A stretch of 64,000 bases of DNA from Paenibacillus alkaliterrae (GTDB lineage Bacteria > Bacillota > Bacilli > Paenibacillales > Paenibacillaceae). The DNA is taken from contig NZ_JAKGAP010000016.1 of NCBI RefSeq assembly GCF_021532375.1, positions 1 to 64,000 of the forward strand. Direction: 5' to 3'. Below, piece after piece: positions 36,576 to 45,859 of the stretch (the stretch's first letter is position 1; each line of letters starts with the position of its first letter). The notes below the pieces were generated by a model. The model searched no databases and was not told the origin of the DNA. It worked only from the letters and a program-made list of their open reading frames with translations. A program made the position numbers and the translations under genes.

Positions 36576-36694
36576 GTACGACACCCTTTCATTCATGGAA
36601 TCAATGCTGCCGATACGTGTTTGGCACCTTTTAAAAGCTGCCTTCGCATCCATTCATTGCCGACAATCGCATCGCCGTTTCGCGTCACCCTTTC

Positions 36695-37576
36695 CTAATG
36701 TCCCGTACGGTACTGGCGCGGCGAGCATCCCGCGTGCCGCGTAAACAGCCTGCTGAAAAATGAAGGGTCTTCGTAGCCAACCATCGTTGCCACGGAGATT
36801 ACTTTCTCGTCCGACTCGAGCAGCAGCCGCTTCGCGCGTTCGATTCGGATTTCGTGCAGCACGTCGAATATACTCTTGTTGAACTCCTCCCTCATCATAC
36901 GGTTCAACTGCCGGGTGCTGACGTTGAACAACCCGGAGAGGGATTGCAGCGTAATCTTCTTATCGAAATTACGTTCCAAATAACCGTAAATCCGTTTGGC
37001 TGTCATTTCACGGTCCAACTGACGCGGGGAGGAATAGCTTCGTTGATGCTGCATAAAGGCGTAATATCGGGAGAGCAGTACGAGCAGCTCGATCATCTGC
37101 AGTCTGATCAGCGTGGTATGACCTAATCCGCAGCAGCCGATTTCCCTGATCATGCTCTCAAGCAGCATAAGGACGGAAGCCGCATCCTGCCCGTGCAAAT
37201 TAAGGTGGTGATTGAAACGAATGTCGTGCTTTAGGAACGGGTGAACGTAGAAATAGTCCATCGATCCCGTAATTCCGAGTTCACTCAGCAGGGCATCAGG
37301 AATAAAAGAAGGCATAAACAAGCAGTTGATGATCTCCATATTCGCGCCCGGCTCCACAAAATAAGCATGCGTTTCACCGGGATTGATAATAAACACGTCT
37401 CCCGCGTGAATGTCATACTCGGTACCCAGGAAGATATGAACACCTTTCCCGCGCACGACATAGACAAGCTCGACGAACTCATGGCCATGCTCGGCGAGTG
37501 ATCCTTGTTCCGTCCGCGTAATCCAAAAAGGAAACTCATCCTTCATATACCGATTGCTTCCGTAAATTTCCTGCAC
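36695..37576 (-). CDS. AraC-family transcriptional regulator
   Basis: A 293-residue regulator. The N-terminal cupin domain is plain: HGHEFVELVYVVRGKGVHIF and YDIHAGDVFIINPGETHAYF. The C-terminal HTH pair is KITLQSLSGLFNVSTRQLNRMMREEFN and KVISVATMVGYEDPSFFSRLFTRHAGCSPRQYR. It starts with GTG after GGGAGGTGAAGAACGG. It follows the transporter/NHL operon by 55 bases in the same direction and may be read with it, controlling the PhyH/ASRT genes downstream or the transporter. Confidence 0.88.
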   Translation of the reverse strand: MQEIYGSNRYMKDEFPFWITRTEQGSLAEHGHEFVELVYVVRGKGVHIFLGTEYDIHAGDVFIINPGETHAYFVEPGANMEIINCLFMPSFIPDALLSELGITGSMDYFYVHPFLKHDIRFNHHLNLHGQDAASVLMLLESMIREIGCCGLGHTTLIRLQMIELLVLLSRYYAFMQHQRSYSSPRQLDREMTAKRIYGYLERNFDKKITLQSLSGLFNVSTRQLNRMMREEFNKSIFDVLHEIRIERAKRLLLESDEKVISVATMVGYEDPSFFSRLFTRHAGCSPRQYRTGH

Positions 37577-37631
37577 CCGTTCTTCACCTCCCGCCTGATA
37601 ATACCCCGAAATGACTAAATCCGGGATCTTC

Positions 37632-38549
37632 TTATCGTGAAGTCGGAATCAACTTCGTAATGCGCCCCACCGATATCCACTCCGCCACATAAATGCATCC
37701 CTTGGAATCCGCACATATCCCATGCGGTGAACTAAACTCCGTCGGTTTCAGTGATGTCAGAGGTAAATTGGGCCAGCCTTCCGTCTTGTAATGGTCTGAT
37801 TCCCCTAAATGGATAATCAGTTTATCGTTACGATCCAGGATGGTGATTCTGCTATACAGATCGGGAATGTATAATTTTTCTCCCCACTGAAAAAAAGAAC
37901 ATGGAAACTTTAACTCATCGTACTCGAATTTGACGTGTTCTCCTTCGAGTGTGAAGACTTGAATTCTGTGGTTGGATCGGTCTGCCACATAAATCAGAGG
38001 TTTATCCCCGCGTGTGTCAACGGATATTCCGTGCGGACCGTTTAATTGACCGGCTCCCTCACCAAGTCCGCCCCAGGAGCGCTTGTACGCGCCATTTTTA
38101 TCATAATGATGGATCCAACTTTGTCCATATCCGTCTGCCACATAAATATCACCGTTCGGGGCTACAGCCACATCTGTCGGGACGTATTTTTTATCTGCGG
38201 TATAAACTTCAGGCAGGGATGGCGCTTCCATTTTGAGAACAATGTTTCCATCGAGAGCAGCTTTCACTACTTCACTACTAGCCGTATCGACCAAGTAGAG
38301 AAATTCCTTTCCTTCCTCCGCATGAAGAAGCATCCCATGGGCCCCTTCGCTGAATTGTTCTCCCCATGAACTGATAAATTCCCCATCCTCGGATAAGATA
38401 ATTACCGAATCTTTGCTTGTATTAAATATGTATACTCGGTCTTGTGAATCCGTTACAATACCATGGGTATATCCGTATTGAATTCCTTCGGGCAGCTTGC
38501 CCCAACCCTCTGCAATTTTATAGGTGTGTTCCCCGCTGCCAATGATCAT
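37632..38549 (-). CDS. NHL-repeat beta-propeller protein
   Basis: A 305-residue protein built of about six NHL repeats, visible as GIVTDSQDRVYIFN, DVAVAPNGDIYVADGYGQSWIHHY, HGISVDTRGDKPLIYVADRSNHRIQVF and HGICADSKGCIYVAEW. It has no signal peptide, so it is cytoplasmic unless exported by another route. NHL propellers bind ligands or act as lyases and lactonases; no catalytic residue can be assigned. The ATG at 38549 follows GGAAAGGGTTTGATATA, 4 bases after the stop of the membrane protein gene, so it is the last gene of the transporter operon. Confidence 0.85.
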   Translation of the reverse strand: MIIGSGEHTYKIAEGWGKLPEGIQYGYTHGIVTDSQDRVYIFNTSKDSVIILSEDGEFISSWGEQFSEGAHGMLLHAEEGKEFLYLVDTASSEVVKAALDGNIVLKMEAPSLPEVYTADKKYVPTDVAVAPNGDIYVADGYGQSWIHHYDKNGAYKRSWGGLGEGAGQLNGPHGISVDTRGDKPLIYVADRSNHRIQVFTLEGEHVKFEYDELKFPCSFFQWGEKLYIPDLYSRITILDRNDKLIIHLGESDHYKTEGWPNLPLTSLKPTEFSSPHGICADSKGCIYVAEWISVGRITKLIPTSR

Positions 38550-38553
38550 TATA

Positions 38554-39003
38554 TCAAACCCTTTCCTTGTTGGTTGTTTTGTCATATACAGTAAAAATAG
38601 TTAATGTTACCGACCTATGGGCAGGAATAAGCGCTTCTGCGGTCGAAAACCGCAGTCCACCGATCAGAAGAAGTACAACTTGAGTAAATAAAAGCAGAAG
38701 AACCAGAACGGCATTTATCAGCGTGAACATGTTCCATATTTGTCCTTGAATCCCGCTTTTGTATAGCTTGAATTGAAAGAAAAACACGCTTGTCAGCCAT
38801 AGCAAGCCGAATGAGAGAAAAGCGAAGGACTGAATTGCGTCCCACGACCAGGTACTGATTCCGCTTATGATCAAGATTTGGGCGACCAGTGTGCGCAGTG
38901 ACAGCCAAAGGGCTAGACCAATCAGAGACGGCAATATGGTTAAGAGACAAGATAAGAGCATAGCGTGCGCTTTACGCCGTTCTTTCTCGATAATTGAATC
39001 CAT
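38554..39003 (-). CDS. Small integral membrane protein
   Basis: A 149-residue protein with three or four hydrophobic segments: LLSCLLTILPSLIGLALWLSL, VAQILIISGI, IQSFAFLSFGLLWLTSVFFF and LINAVLVLLLLFTQVVLLLI. I do not recognise the family. It sits in the operon between the transporter ATPases and the NHL protein, so it could be an accessory membrane component of the Opp-type transporter. Confidence 0.7.
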   Translation of the reverse strand: MDSIIEKERRKAHAMLLSCLLTILPSLIGLALWLSLRTLVAQILIISGISTWSWDAIQSFAFLSFGLLWLTSVFFFQFKLYKSGIQGQIWNMFTLINAVLVLLLLFTQVVLLLIGGLRFSTAEALIPAHRSVTLTIFTVYDKTTNKERV

Positions 39004-39009
39004 GATCGA

Positions 39010-39321
39010 TTATTCCTCCACCTGTACTTTCGCTTTCTCCAGCTTGGACAGCAGCAAAGCACGGGTTTCTTCACTGTCGACAAACCTGGTTTTACGAGCA
39101 TATTCCATTAATTTATTTAATTTCTTCTTAACACGTACAGAGTCCCTTCCCTCATTCAACCATTCTTCCGGCAAGTTACCCGTTTCTGTGATGTGCTCGA
39201 GGATCCGATGCTTCCGCCCGACCGTGTGGTTGACTAAAGTCCGAATCATCCATACGGTTCCCAAAATGAAAGCAATCATCGCAATCAAGTATAAGAGAAT
39301 AGCAACGACAAACGGAGTCAT
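39010..39321 (-). CDS. Small membrane protein with cytoplasmic helical tail
   Basis: A 103-residue protein with one N-terminal transmembrane segment (VVAILLYLIAMIAFILGTVWMI) and a charged helical C-terminal region (RVKKKLNKLMEYARK, LLLSKLEKAKVQVEE). The start overlaps the stop of the ATPase gene at 39318 and its own stop lies 6 bases from the next gene, so it is tightly embedded in the transporter operon. Function unknown. Confidence 0.7.
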   Translation of the reverse strand: MTPFVVAILLYLIAMIAFILGTVWMIRTLVNHTVGRKHRILEHITETGNLPEEWLNEGRDSVRVKKKLNKLMEYARKTRFVDSEETRALLLSKLEKAKVQVEE

Positions 39322-40337
39322 GATTTCACTGCTCCCTGGAGCGTCAACTCATCGGCCAGGTGACAGGCGACAAAATGATCCGGTCCGACCTCTCTCCATT
39401 CCGGTTTTTTCTTCCTGCATACATCCTGAGCATACTGGCAGCGGGGATGGAAGTAACACCCTGACGGCGGATTGGCCGGGTTAGCGACTTCGCCGGACAA
39501 TACGATCCGCGCAGCTTTCTTGCGCGGGTCCGGAATCGGCTTTGCCGAAAGCAGTGCTTCGGTGTAAGGATGCTTGGGCTGTTTAAACAGATCGTCCGTT
39601 TTCGCAGTTTCGACCATGCGTCCGACATACATGACGCCTACACGATCCGATATATGCTGAATGACGCCCAAATCATGGGATATAAACAAATAACTGAGGC
39701 CTAGTCGCTTCTGCAAGTCCCGAAGCAGATTCAGAATCTGGGCCTGGACCGAAACATCGAGCGCGCTAACGGCCTCATCGCAGACGATAAATCGAGGATT
39801 AGTCGCCAATGCGCGGGCAATACCAATCCGCTGCCGCTGTCCTCCGCTGAATGCGTGCGGGTATCTTTCCAGGTGTCTGCTGCTTAAGCCAACCATCTCC
39901 ACAAGTTCCTTGACGCGCTCCCGAAGCGCTTCCCCACTGGCCATGCCGTTGCAGACGAGCGGTTCACCGACGATATTCTCCACCGTCATTCGGGGATTCA
40001 GAGACGAATACGGATCCTGGAAGATCAATTGGATATCCCTGCGAAACCTCCTAAGCTCTTTGGAATCGAGACCATTCAAATCCTTCATTTTCCCGTCCCG
40101 ATCCCTAAACAGCGTTACGCCCTCTGAAGGCTCGATCGCCCGCAGCACACAACGTCCAAGCGTTGTTTTACCGCATCCCGATTCGCCGACAAGACCGAAT
40201 GTTTCACCTTCCCGAATGTAGAAATTTACGTCGTCAACCGCTTTTACATATCCTGCAGTCCGCTGCAGAAACCCTTTTTTGATCACAAAATATTTCTTCA
40301 GGGATTGGACATTCAAAATCTCTTCGCTAATGCTCAT
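39318..40337 (-). CDS. Oligopeptide/oligosaccharide ABC transporter ATPase (OppF type)
   Basis: A 339-residue ABC ATPase. Walker A is [15 protein letters not shown], the signature FSGGQRQRIGIARAL, Walker B FIVCDEAVSALD, and the C-terminal oligopeptide_transporter extension contains the cysteine-rich PPSGCYFHPRCQYAQDVCRKK, which in this family can bind an Fe-S cluster. The ATG at 40337 overlaps the previous gene by 11 bases. It pairs with the next ATPase to energise the permeases at 41413 and 42567. Confidence 0.92.
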   Translation of the reverse strand: MSISEEILNVQSLKKYFVIKKGFLQRTAGYVKAVDDVNFYIREGETFGLVGESGCGKTTLGRCVLRAIEPSEGVTLFRDRDGKMKDLNGLDSKELRRFRRDIQLIFQDPYSSLNPRMTVENIVGEPLVCNGMASGEALRERVKELVEMVGLSSRHLERYPHAFSGGQRQRIGIARALATNPRFIVCDEAVSALDVSVQAQILNLLRDLQKRLGLSYLFISHDLGVIQHISDRVGVMYVGRMVETAKTDDLFKQPKHPYTEALLSAKPIPDPRKKAARIVLSGEVANPANPPSGCYFHPRCQYAQDVCRKKKPEWREVGPDHFVACHLADELTLQGAVKS

Positions 40338-41400
40338 TGCCGACACCCCCGGGGTTTTGTTCTTCTGCAAACAGACATCTCACGTAATGGTTTTCGCTCA
40401 CCTTGAATAGAGGGATTTCCGTCACATTGCACAGACCGTCCTCCGCTCTCGGACACCGGGAATAAAATCCGCAGCCTTCCGGAAGGTTCATCGGAAAAGG
40501 TACGGTCCCTTCAATGGATTCCAAACGTTTGTTCCTGCTGGCAACGGAAGGAATAGAGTGAAACAAAGCTTTCGTATATGGATGCCGCGCGCCGTAGAAG
40601 AGCGTATCCACATCGGTATATTCTACGACTTTACCTAAATACATAACAGCGACATCGTCGGACATTTCTGCGATTACACCCAGATCATGGGTAATGAAGA
40701 TAACGGATGTCCCCGTTTTTTCCTTCAGCTCGTTGATTAGTTGCAGCACCTGAGCCTGAACGGTCACGTCGAGTGCCGTAGTCGGTTCGTCTGCAATGAG
40801 TATATTCGGATGGGACGCCAGGGCCATAGCGATCATCGCCCGTTGTCTCATCCCGCCGGACAGTTGATGCGGAAATTCATTCATCCGCTGCACAGGATTG
40901 GACATGCCGACGCTTTGAAGCGTCTCAAGCGCTATGCGTCTGGCCTCCGAATCGTCTTTTGTCCGATGGAGGAGAATGGCCTCCATGATCTGATCGCCGA
41001 CCGTATGAATAGGTGAAAACGCCTTCATTGGCTCCTGGAAGATCATCGCGATCTCTCCGCCCCGGATACTTCGGATTTCTTTTCCCTTGTCATCGAGCTT
41101 AACCAAGTCGACCGTCTCCGAATTGCCGGTGTTGCCGCGCTTTAACAGGATCTGACCCTCCACTGTTCCAGGATGCGGCACGATGCGGAGCAGCGCCTGG
41201 GAAGTGACACTTTTGCCGCACCCGCTCTCTCCGACGATGCCCAGCGTCTTCCCTTTTCGAATCGTGAGGTTCACGCCGTCTACTGATTTTAGCTTTCCTT
41301 CATCAAGATGAAAATGGACCTTTAAGTCTTTGACCTCCAGAATGACGTCCGCATTTGCAGCGCCGGCGCCGGCGGATTGTTTTTTTATATTCACACTCAT
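40327..41400 (-). CDS. Oligopeptide/oligosaccharide ABC transporter ATPase (OppD type)
   Basis: A 357-residue ABC ATPase with Walker [16 protein letters not shown], signature [15 protein letters not shown] and Walker [12 protein letters not shown]. The C terminus has the Cys-rich [19 protein letters not shown] of the OppD/DppD type. It lies 12 bases after the OppC-type permease. The transporter class moves oligopeptides, but many members in Bacilli and Thermotoga import oligosaccharides; the neighbouring sulfatase and oxidoreductase genes favour a sugar here. Confidence 0.92.
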   Translation of the reverse strand: MSVNIKKQSAGAGAANADVILEVKDLKVHFHLDEGKLKSVDGVNLTIRKGKTLGIVGESGCGKSVTSQALLRIVPHPGTVEGQILLKRGNTGNSETVDLVKLDDKGKEIRSIRGGEIAMIFQEPMKAFSPIHTVGDQIMEAILLHRTKDDSEARRIALETLQSVGMSNPVQRMNEFPHQLSGGMRQRAMIAMALASHPNILIADEPTTALDVTVQAQVLQLINELKEKTGTSVIFITHDLGVIAEMSDDVAVMYLGKVVEYTDVDTLFYGARHPYTKALFHSIPSVASRNKRLESIEGTVPFPMNLPEGCGFYSRCPRAEDGLCNVTEIPLFKVSENHYVRCLFAEEQNPGGVGNEH

Positions 41401-41412
41401 GGATAGCCCTCC

Positions 41413-42570
41413 TTATTTGTAGGGGTCGGCTGCATCGCGAAGGCCGTCTCCGAGAAAGTTGAACATCAGCACCGTCAAAATAATAAGCGAAGCAGGCCAC
41501 AACAACCAAGGATGGTATGCCAGCGTCTCCAGGTTCTGTGCATCCTGAAGAAGGACGCCCCAACTGACCACCGGCGGCATCAGTCCGATTCCGAGAAAGC
41601 TGAGCGCGGTTTCACCGAGTATGGTAGCCGGGATTGATAACGTTATACTGACAATGATATAACTGGCAAAGGAAGGCAGAAGGTGTTTGGTCACGATCCG
41701 CATGTCACTCGCTCCTGCCAAACGAGCCGCCATCGTAAAGTCTTCTTCCCGCAAGGATAAGATTTTACCCCTTACGACCCTGGCAAGTCCCGTCCATCCG
41801 ATGATCGAAAAAATGATGATCATGCCGAAATAAATCTCCAGCGCTGACCAGTTTCGCGGCATTGCCGCAGCCAAGGCCATCCATAATGGGATGGTGGGAA
41901 TACAGATCAGCAGATCGATCGTACGCTGTATGACGGTATCCGTAAAGCCTCCAAGGTAGCCGGAAAGGCCTCCGAGCAGCAATCCCAATACCAGAGTCAA
42001 AACAATTCCAAGGATACCGAAGGCCAGGGAGATCCTTCCTCCATAAAGCATTCGGGACAGGAGGTCACGGCCGAGATCGTCGGTTCCCGCCAGAAACATC
42101 GGGGCATTAGGATCCTTGGTCCCGAATAGATGAATGTCCGAATTAAATAAACCCCACATTTTATATTCCGAGCCTTTTACGAAAAAATAAATGTAATACG
42201 GCTTGGATTTATCTTCCTGGAAAGTGCGGCGAAACGTCTTTTGATCCACCGTCATTTTCATGTCGTATACGAAGGGACGGAGGCTGAATCCCGTTTCCTT
42301 GCTGTAAAAGTGGATGCCCTGCGGCGGCGTATTCTTGTATTCGGAAAACCGTTCGAGCGGAACTTTCGGTGACAAAAACTCACAGAAGATGGCGGACAGA
42401 TACAAGAGAATCAGCACGATCGCCGAAAACATGGCCATCTTATGTTTCTTGAATTTCCACCACATCAGCTGCCATTGCGAGGCAACTTCGAAAGCTTCCG
42501 TTTTTTCAGGTTTCTTAGTCGTTTTTGATCTAATCCGGTACGATTTCCATTTCTCTACTACTGTATTCAA
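41413..42570 (-). CDS. ABC transporter permease (OppC type)
   Basis: A 385-residue permease. An N-terminal transmembrane segment (MAMFSAIVLILLYLSAIFCEFL) is followed by an about 120-residue extracellular loop and then five more segments. The EAA region is LREEDFTMAARLAGASDMRIVTKHLLPSFASYIIVSI at about residues 265-301. The 4-base overlap with the preceding permease stop indicates coupling. Confidence 0.9.
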   Translation of the reverse strand: MNTVVEKWKSYRIRSKTTKKPEKTEAFEVASQWQLMWWKFKKHKMAMFSAIVLILLYLSAIFCEFLSPKVPLERFSEYKNTPPQGIHFYSKETGFSLRPFVYDMKMTVDQKTFRRTFQEDKSKPYYIYFFVKGSEYKMWGLFNSDIHLFGTKDPNAPMFLAGTDDLGRDLLSRMLYGGRISLAFGILGIVLTLVLGLLLGGLSGYLGGFTDTVIQRTIDLLICIPTIPLWMALAAAMPRNWSALEIYFGMIIIFSIIGWTGLARVVRGKILSLREEDFTMAARLAGASDMRIVTKHLLPSFASYIIVSITLSIPATILGETALSFLGIGLMPPVVSWGVLLQDAQNLETLAYHPWLLWPASLIILTVLMFNFLGDGLRDAADPYK

Positions 42571-43565
42571 TCCGCAACCCCCCCAAAACGAATCCGCGGG
42601 TCAAGCCACGCCAGCAGAATGTCGGACAGCAGCGTTCCGAGAACCGTCAATACACTGACGATGAGCAGGAAGCTGCCGGCCAGATACATATCCTGGAACA
42701 TCAAAGCACGCAAGAGGATTGGCCCCGTCGTCGGGGTGTTCAGAACAATCGATACGATCGCTTCACCCGAAATGAGTGCGGGCAGCGTCCAGCCGATAGT
42801 GCTGATCAGTGGATTAATCGCCATCCGGACCGGGTACTTATACAGCAACCTCCCTTCTTCGACCCCTTTGGCACGCGCCGTTATGACATACTGCTTCGAT
42901 AGTTCGTCAAGCAGCATGCCGCGCATGACCCGGATGAGTCCCGCCGTACCGGACATGCCGATTACGACGACGGGCAGAACAAGTCGGGGAAGCATGTCGA
43001 GCACTTTGGCCATGCTCCAAGGGGCATCCACGTATTCCGGTGAGAATAGTCCTGTTATCGACACGCCTGTATTGACAAATACGACATAAAGGACAACCAA
43101 GGCAATCAGAAAACCGGGTACCGCGAGTCCGATAAAGCCGATGAAAGTGAACACATAGTCCAATATCGAATACTGATGGGTGGCAGAATAAATCCCGATC
43201 GGAATGGCAACAATCCAAACGAAAATTAATGAAATGACTGAAATGACCATCGTCAGCATAAGCCGGTCGCCAATCACTTCGGACACGGGTTGGTTCCATT
43301 GGAAAGACCGGCCCAGGTCCCCTTCCAGCAGCATGTTTTTCATCCAGATCAGATACTGCATAATAAAAGGCTGGTCCAGCCCGTATTGTTTCTGCAGATT
43401 TAGAATGGTGCCTTCATCCACGTCCGTACCTGACATCTCCAACTGCTGAATATAGGTATCAAGAAAATCTCCAGGCGGAAGTTGGATAATGAAAAAGACA
43501 ATAATGCTGATCGCGATGAGCAGCGGAATCAACTGCAGCACGCGGTAGCCTATGTAGTTGAGCAT
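42567..43565 (-). CDS. ABC transporter permease (OppB type)
   Basis: A 332-residue permease with six transmembrane segments. It opens MLNYIGYRVLQLIPLLIAIS, contains PPGDFLDTYIQQLEM, and has the EAA loop LLDELSKQYVITARAKGVEEGRLLYKYPVRMAINPLIS. An AAAGGAGGAAAACA site precedes the start. It follows the binding protein gene by 93 bases that contain a stem-loop. Confidence 0.9.
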   Translation of the reverse strand: MLNYIGYRVLQLIPLLIAISIIVFFIIQLPPGDFLDTYIQQLEMSGTDVDEGTILNLQKQYGLDQPFIMQYLIWMKNMLLEGDLGRSFQWNQPVSEVIGDRLMLTMVISVISLIFVWIVAIPIGIYSATHQYSILDYVFTFIGFIGLAVPGFLIALVVLYVVFVNTGVSITGLFSPEYVDAPWSMAKVLDMLPRLVLPVVVIGMSGTAGLIRVMRGMLLDELSKQYVITARAKGVEEGRLLYKYPVRMAINPLISTIGWTLPALISGEAIVSIVLNTPTTGPILLRALMFQDMYLAGSFLLIVSVLTVLGTLLSDILLAWLDPRIRFGGVAD

Positions 43566-43605
43566 TGTTTTCCTCCTTTGGCGGTTATCGGGCTGCGAAG
43601 AGGGT

Positions 43606-43644
43606 AAGCCCAGGCGACTGACGGCTTTCGCAGTATCTGGGCTT
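43606..43644 (-). other. Stem-loop between binding protein and OppB permease
   Basis: AAGCCCAG at 43606 pairs with CTGGGCTT at 43637, an 8-bp stem with a 23-nt loop. Its place between binding protein and permease matches the stronger stem-loop at 7151, so a partial terminator or processing signal that lowers permease expression is likely. Confidence 0.45.
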
Positions 43645-43658
43645 TATGGGCTTGTTTC

Positions 43659-45659
43659 CTATTCGGCGTAGAAGAACTGTTCGCCGCTGAAGTTGGCTGC
43701 GATCGCGAATGCTTGATCATTCGGGATGTTTTTCAGCTTACTGTTCACGATCAGCGGCTGCTTCACATTCTCAATGTGAACGAAATAATAATTCTTCTCG
43801 CCCATAACCTTCTTCAGTTCCTCGAACGTCGCTCTCGCGTCTTCGGGATTGCTGATAGACGCTTTATCAATCGTACGGTAGAATTCTTTTGCTTCATCCG
43901 ACGGCTTTACGCCTTTTTTGCCTCCCGACGTATGATACATCTCCCATGCGGGGGCCCATATGGACTGACCCCAATCGCCCATATACCAAAGCGGGGTGTG
44001 GGTCCAAATCATCGTGGCCTTCAATTCGTTAGCTTCGCGGCGTTTACCCCAAAGCGTCTGATCGATCGTTTTCATCTGAACATCAAGCCCGAGCTGCTTC
44101 CACATCTCTACGATCAATTCCGTCAGCGGTACGATATCGGGCGCCTGAGCTCCGATTTCAAAAGGAATCGTAAACTTCTTGCCGTCCGGGCCTTGGCGAA
44201 AACCGTCCGGTCCTTTCTTCATTCCCATCTCATCCAACAACTTATTGGCTTCTTCAATGTTATAAGTCGGGTCTTCAAATTTGGAAGGCTCCGCAAATCC
44301 GAAGTAAATGGTGTCAATAATTTCATCACGGTTAATCGCCATGTTCAGAGCTTTGCGGAAACGAACGTCCTGCACAACCTTTTGCCAATTCGTGTCTTTA
44401 TGCGAAAAATTGAGGAATATGTCGCTTGGCGTTACGTGCATGTTCGACAGCAGCGCCGAGTATCCGTTCTTCTCGTTTTCCTTGTACAGAGGCATCTTTA
44501 CCAGAGCAGCTGATTCACGCGAAAAATCGACTTCACCGGCAATGGTTTTGAGCGTGACCATTTCGATGTCCTGCACGAGCGTGCTTTGAATCGTGTCGAT
44601 ATAAGGAAGCTGATTGCCTGCCGGATCCACTTTGAAGTAATAAGGGTTCCGTTCGAACGTAGCGTTCGTTTTCGTTTTCTTCACGAACATCCAAGGATAC
44701 AGTACGGGGAATCCGACGGCTTTCGAGTTGGTCAGTTCCCAGTTCGTAATATCTTTATCATTGAAGAGGTTTATCCACTCGCCTTTCTGGAAGCCTGACT
44801 TTTTGATTTCCGCTTCCAAGGCAGCCAAGTCGGTATATTTCTTGTGGAACTGCTTCAGATAATGCGACGGTCGAAGCAGTTCGGAGTAACCCCTCCAGCC
44901 TTGGATCGCAAGACGGATCAGCAATCCGCCATATGGCTGATCATAAGAGATCTTAAAGGTATACTCATCAACGAGTTCAAATTTCATAGGCGTTCCGGAA
45001 GCGTTTCCACCCGAGTTCAGCCAAGCAGGGAAAATCGGAGTAAGCTCCTTGTTGAACAAAATGTCTTCAACGGTAAACCGGACATCTTCCGTCGTTACCG
45101 GCTTGCCGTCCGACCACTTCAAGCCTTTGCGCATGAAGAAAGTGAACGTCTTCTCGTCCTCGCTCATTTCGTAGTCCTTCAGTACGTTCCCAGTAATTTC
45201 TTCGCCCAAAATACCAGGGGTGTTCAGCAGCGGCTCATTGTTCATGACGAACACATCCGCATCCCAATCCACAGCGGACGTTACGGTCCGAAGCGTGCCG
45301 CCGTATTTGCCGATTTCGTATTTGAGTTGGGAAGCCGGTATTTCATTCGTGATTTTATAGTCTTCCGGCAGCCTTTCTTTGACCGGCGGAAGCGACTTGG
45401 AATCTAATATGGGAGACTGTTTGAAATCTGTAATTACCGCCGGTGCTCCGGCAGTGTCCCCGGTACCGCCTGCGCCTGCCTCTTCTGCCGGTTCTTCATC
45501 GGCCGCAGCAGGTCCGGTTTCCACCGTGTTCGCAGCCTCGTTCTCGGGATTGGAGGACATTTCCGCTCCTCCGCCGCTGAGGCATCCGCTTAAAACCGTG
45601 GTTAAAGCAAGCATCAGGACGAAAAGCAATGACAACCCTTTTTTCATTTTCCTTTTCAT
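43659..45659 (-). CDS. ABC transporter substrate-binding lipoprotein (family 5)
   Basis: A 666-residue lipoprotein, longer than usual for SBP family 5 (about 550). Signal MKKGLSLLFVLMLALTTVLSGC with the lipobox LSGC, then a long Ala/Gly/Glu linker to about residue 80, then the SBP_bac_5 domain (KYGGTLRTVTSAVDWDADVF, TFFMRKGLKWSDGKPVTTEDVRF, FRKALNMAINRDEIIDTIYFG). It binds a large ligand outside the cell for the OppBCDF-type genes downstream. The ATG at 45659 is preferred because AGGAGG touches the upstream ATG at 45665. Confidence 0.92.
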   Translation of the reverse strand: MKRKMKKGLSLLFVLMLALTTVLSGCLSGGGAEMSSNPENEAANTVETGPAAADEEPAEEAGAGGTGDTAGAPAVITDFKQSPILDSKSLPPVKERLPEDYKITNEIPASQLKYEIGKYGGTLRTVTSAVDWDADVFVMNNEPLLNTPGILGEEITGNVLKDYEMSEDEKTFTFFMRKGLKWSDGKPVTTEDVRFTVEDILFNKELTPIFPAWLNSGGNASGTPMKFELVDEYTFKISYDQPYGGLLIRLAIQGWRGYSELLRPSHYLKQFHKKYTDLAALEAEIKKSGFQKGEWINLFNDKDITNWELTNSKAVGFPVLYPWMFVKKTKTNATFERNPYYFKVDPAGNQLPYIDTIQSTLVQDIEMVTLKTIAGEVDFSRESAALVKMPLYKENEKNGYSALLSNMHVTPSDIFLNFSHKDTNWQKVVQDVRFRKALNMAINRDEIIDTIYFGFAEPSKFEDPTYNIEEANKLLDEMGMKKGPDGFRQGPDGKKFTIPFEIGAQAPDIVPLTELIVEMWKQLGLDVQMKTIDQTLWGKRREANELKATMIWTHTPLWYMGDWGQSIWAPAWEMYHTSGGKKGVKPSDEAKEFYRTIDKASISNPEDARATFEELKKVMGEKNYYFVHIENVKQPLIVNSKLKNIPNDQAFAIAANFSGEQFFYAE

Positions 45660-45710
45660 AGACATCCTCCTCGAATCATAAGCTTTTGGTGGTTCCCGCC
45701 CCGCCAGTAT

Positions 45711-45754
45711 CGTAAGCGTTTACAAACCGAAGTGAAAGTCTGTAAACGGCTACA
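45711..45754. promoter_or_regulatory. Inverted operator upstream of the transporter operon
   Basis: GTTTACA at 45718-45724 and TGTAAAC at 45741-45747 form a perfect inverted repeat with a 16-base spacer. Each arm is also part of a CcpA-site-like sequence: TGTAAACGCTTACG (minus strand, 45711-45724) and TGTAAACGGCTACA (plus strand, 45741-45754). They lie about 50-100 bases before the binding protein start. Either a dimeric regulator or catabolite control by CcpA would fit. Confidence 0.5.
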
Positions 45755-45859
45755 CCTCTCGATCGGAACGAACAAGGGTTACGCTTTCATCATACAAAAG
45801 GAATGTCATGGCGTATTTACAAAAACAGTAGATAGATTTGCATTTATTCTAGATTTTGA

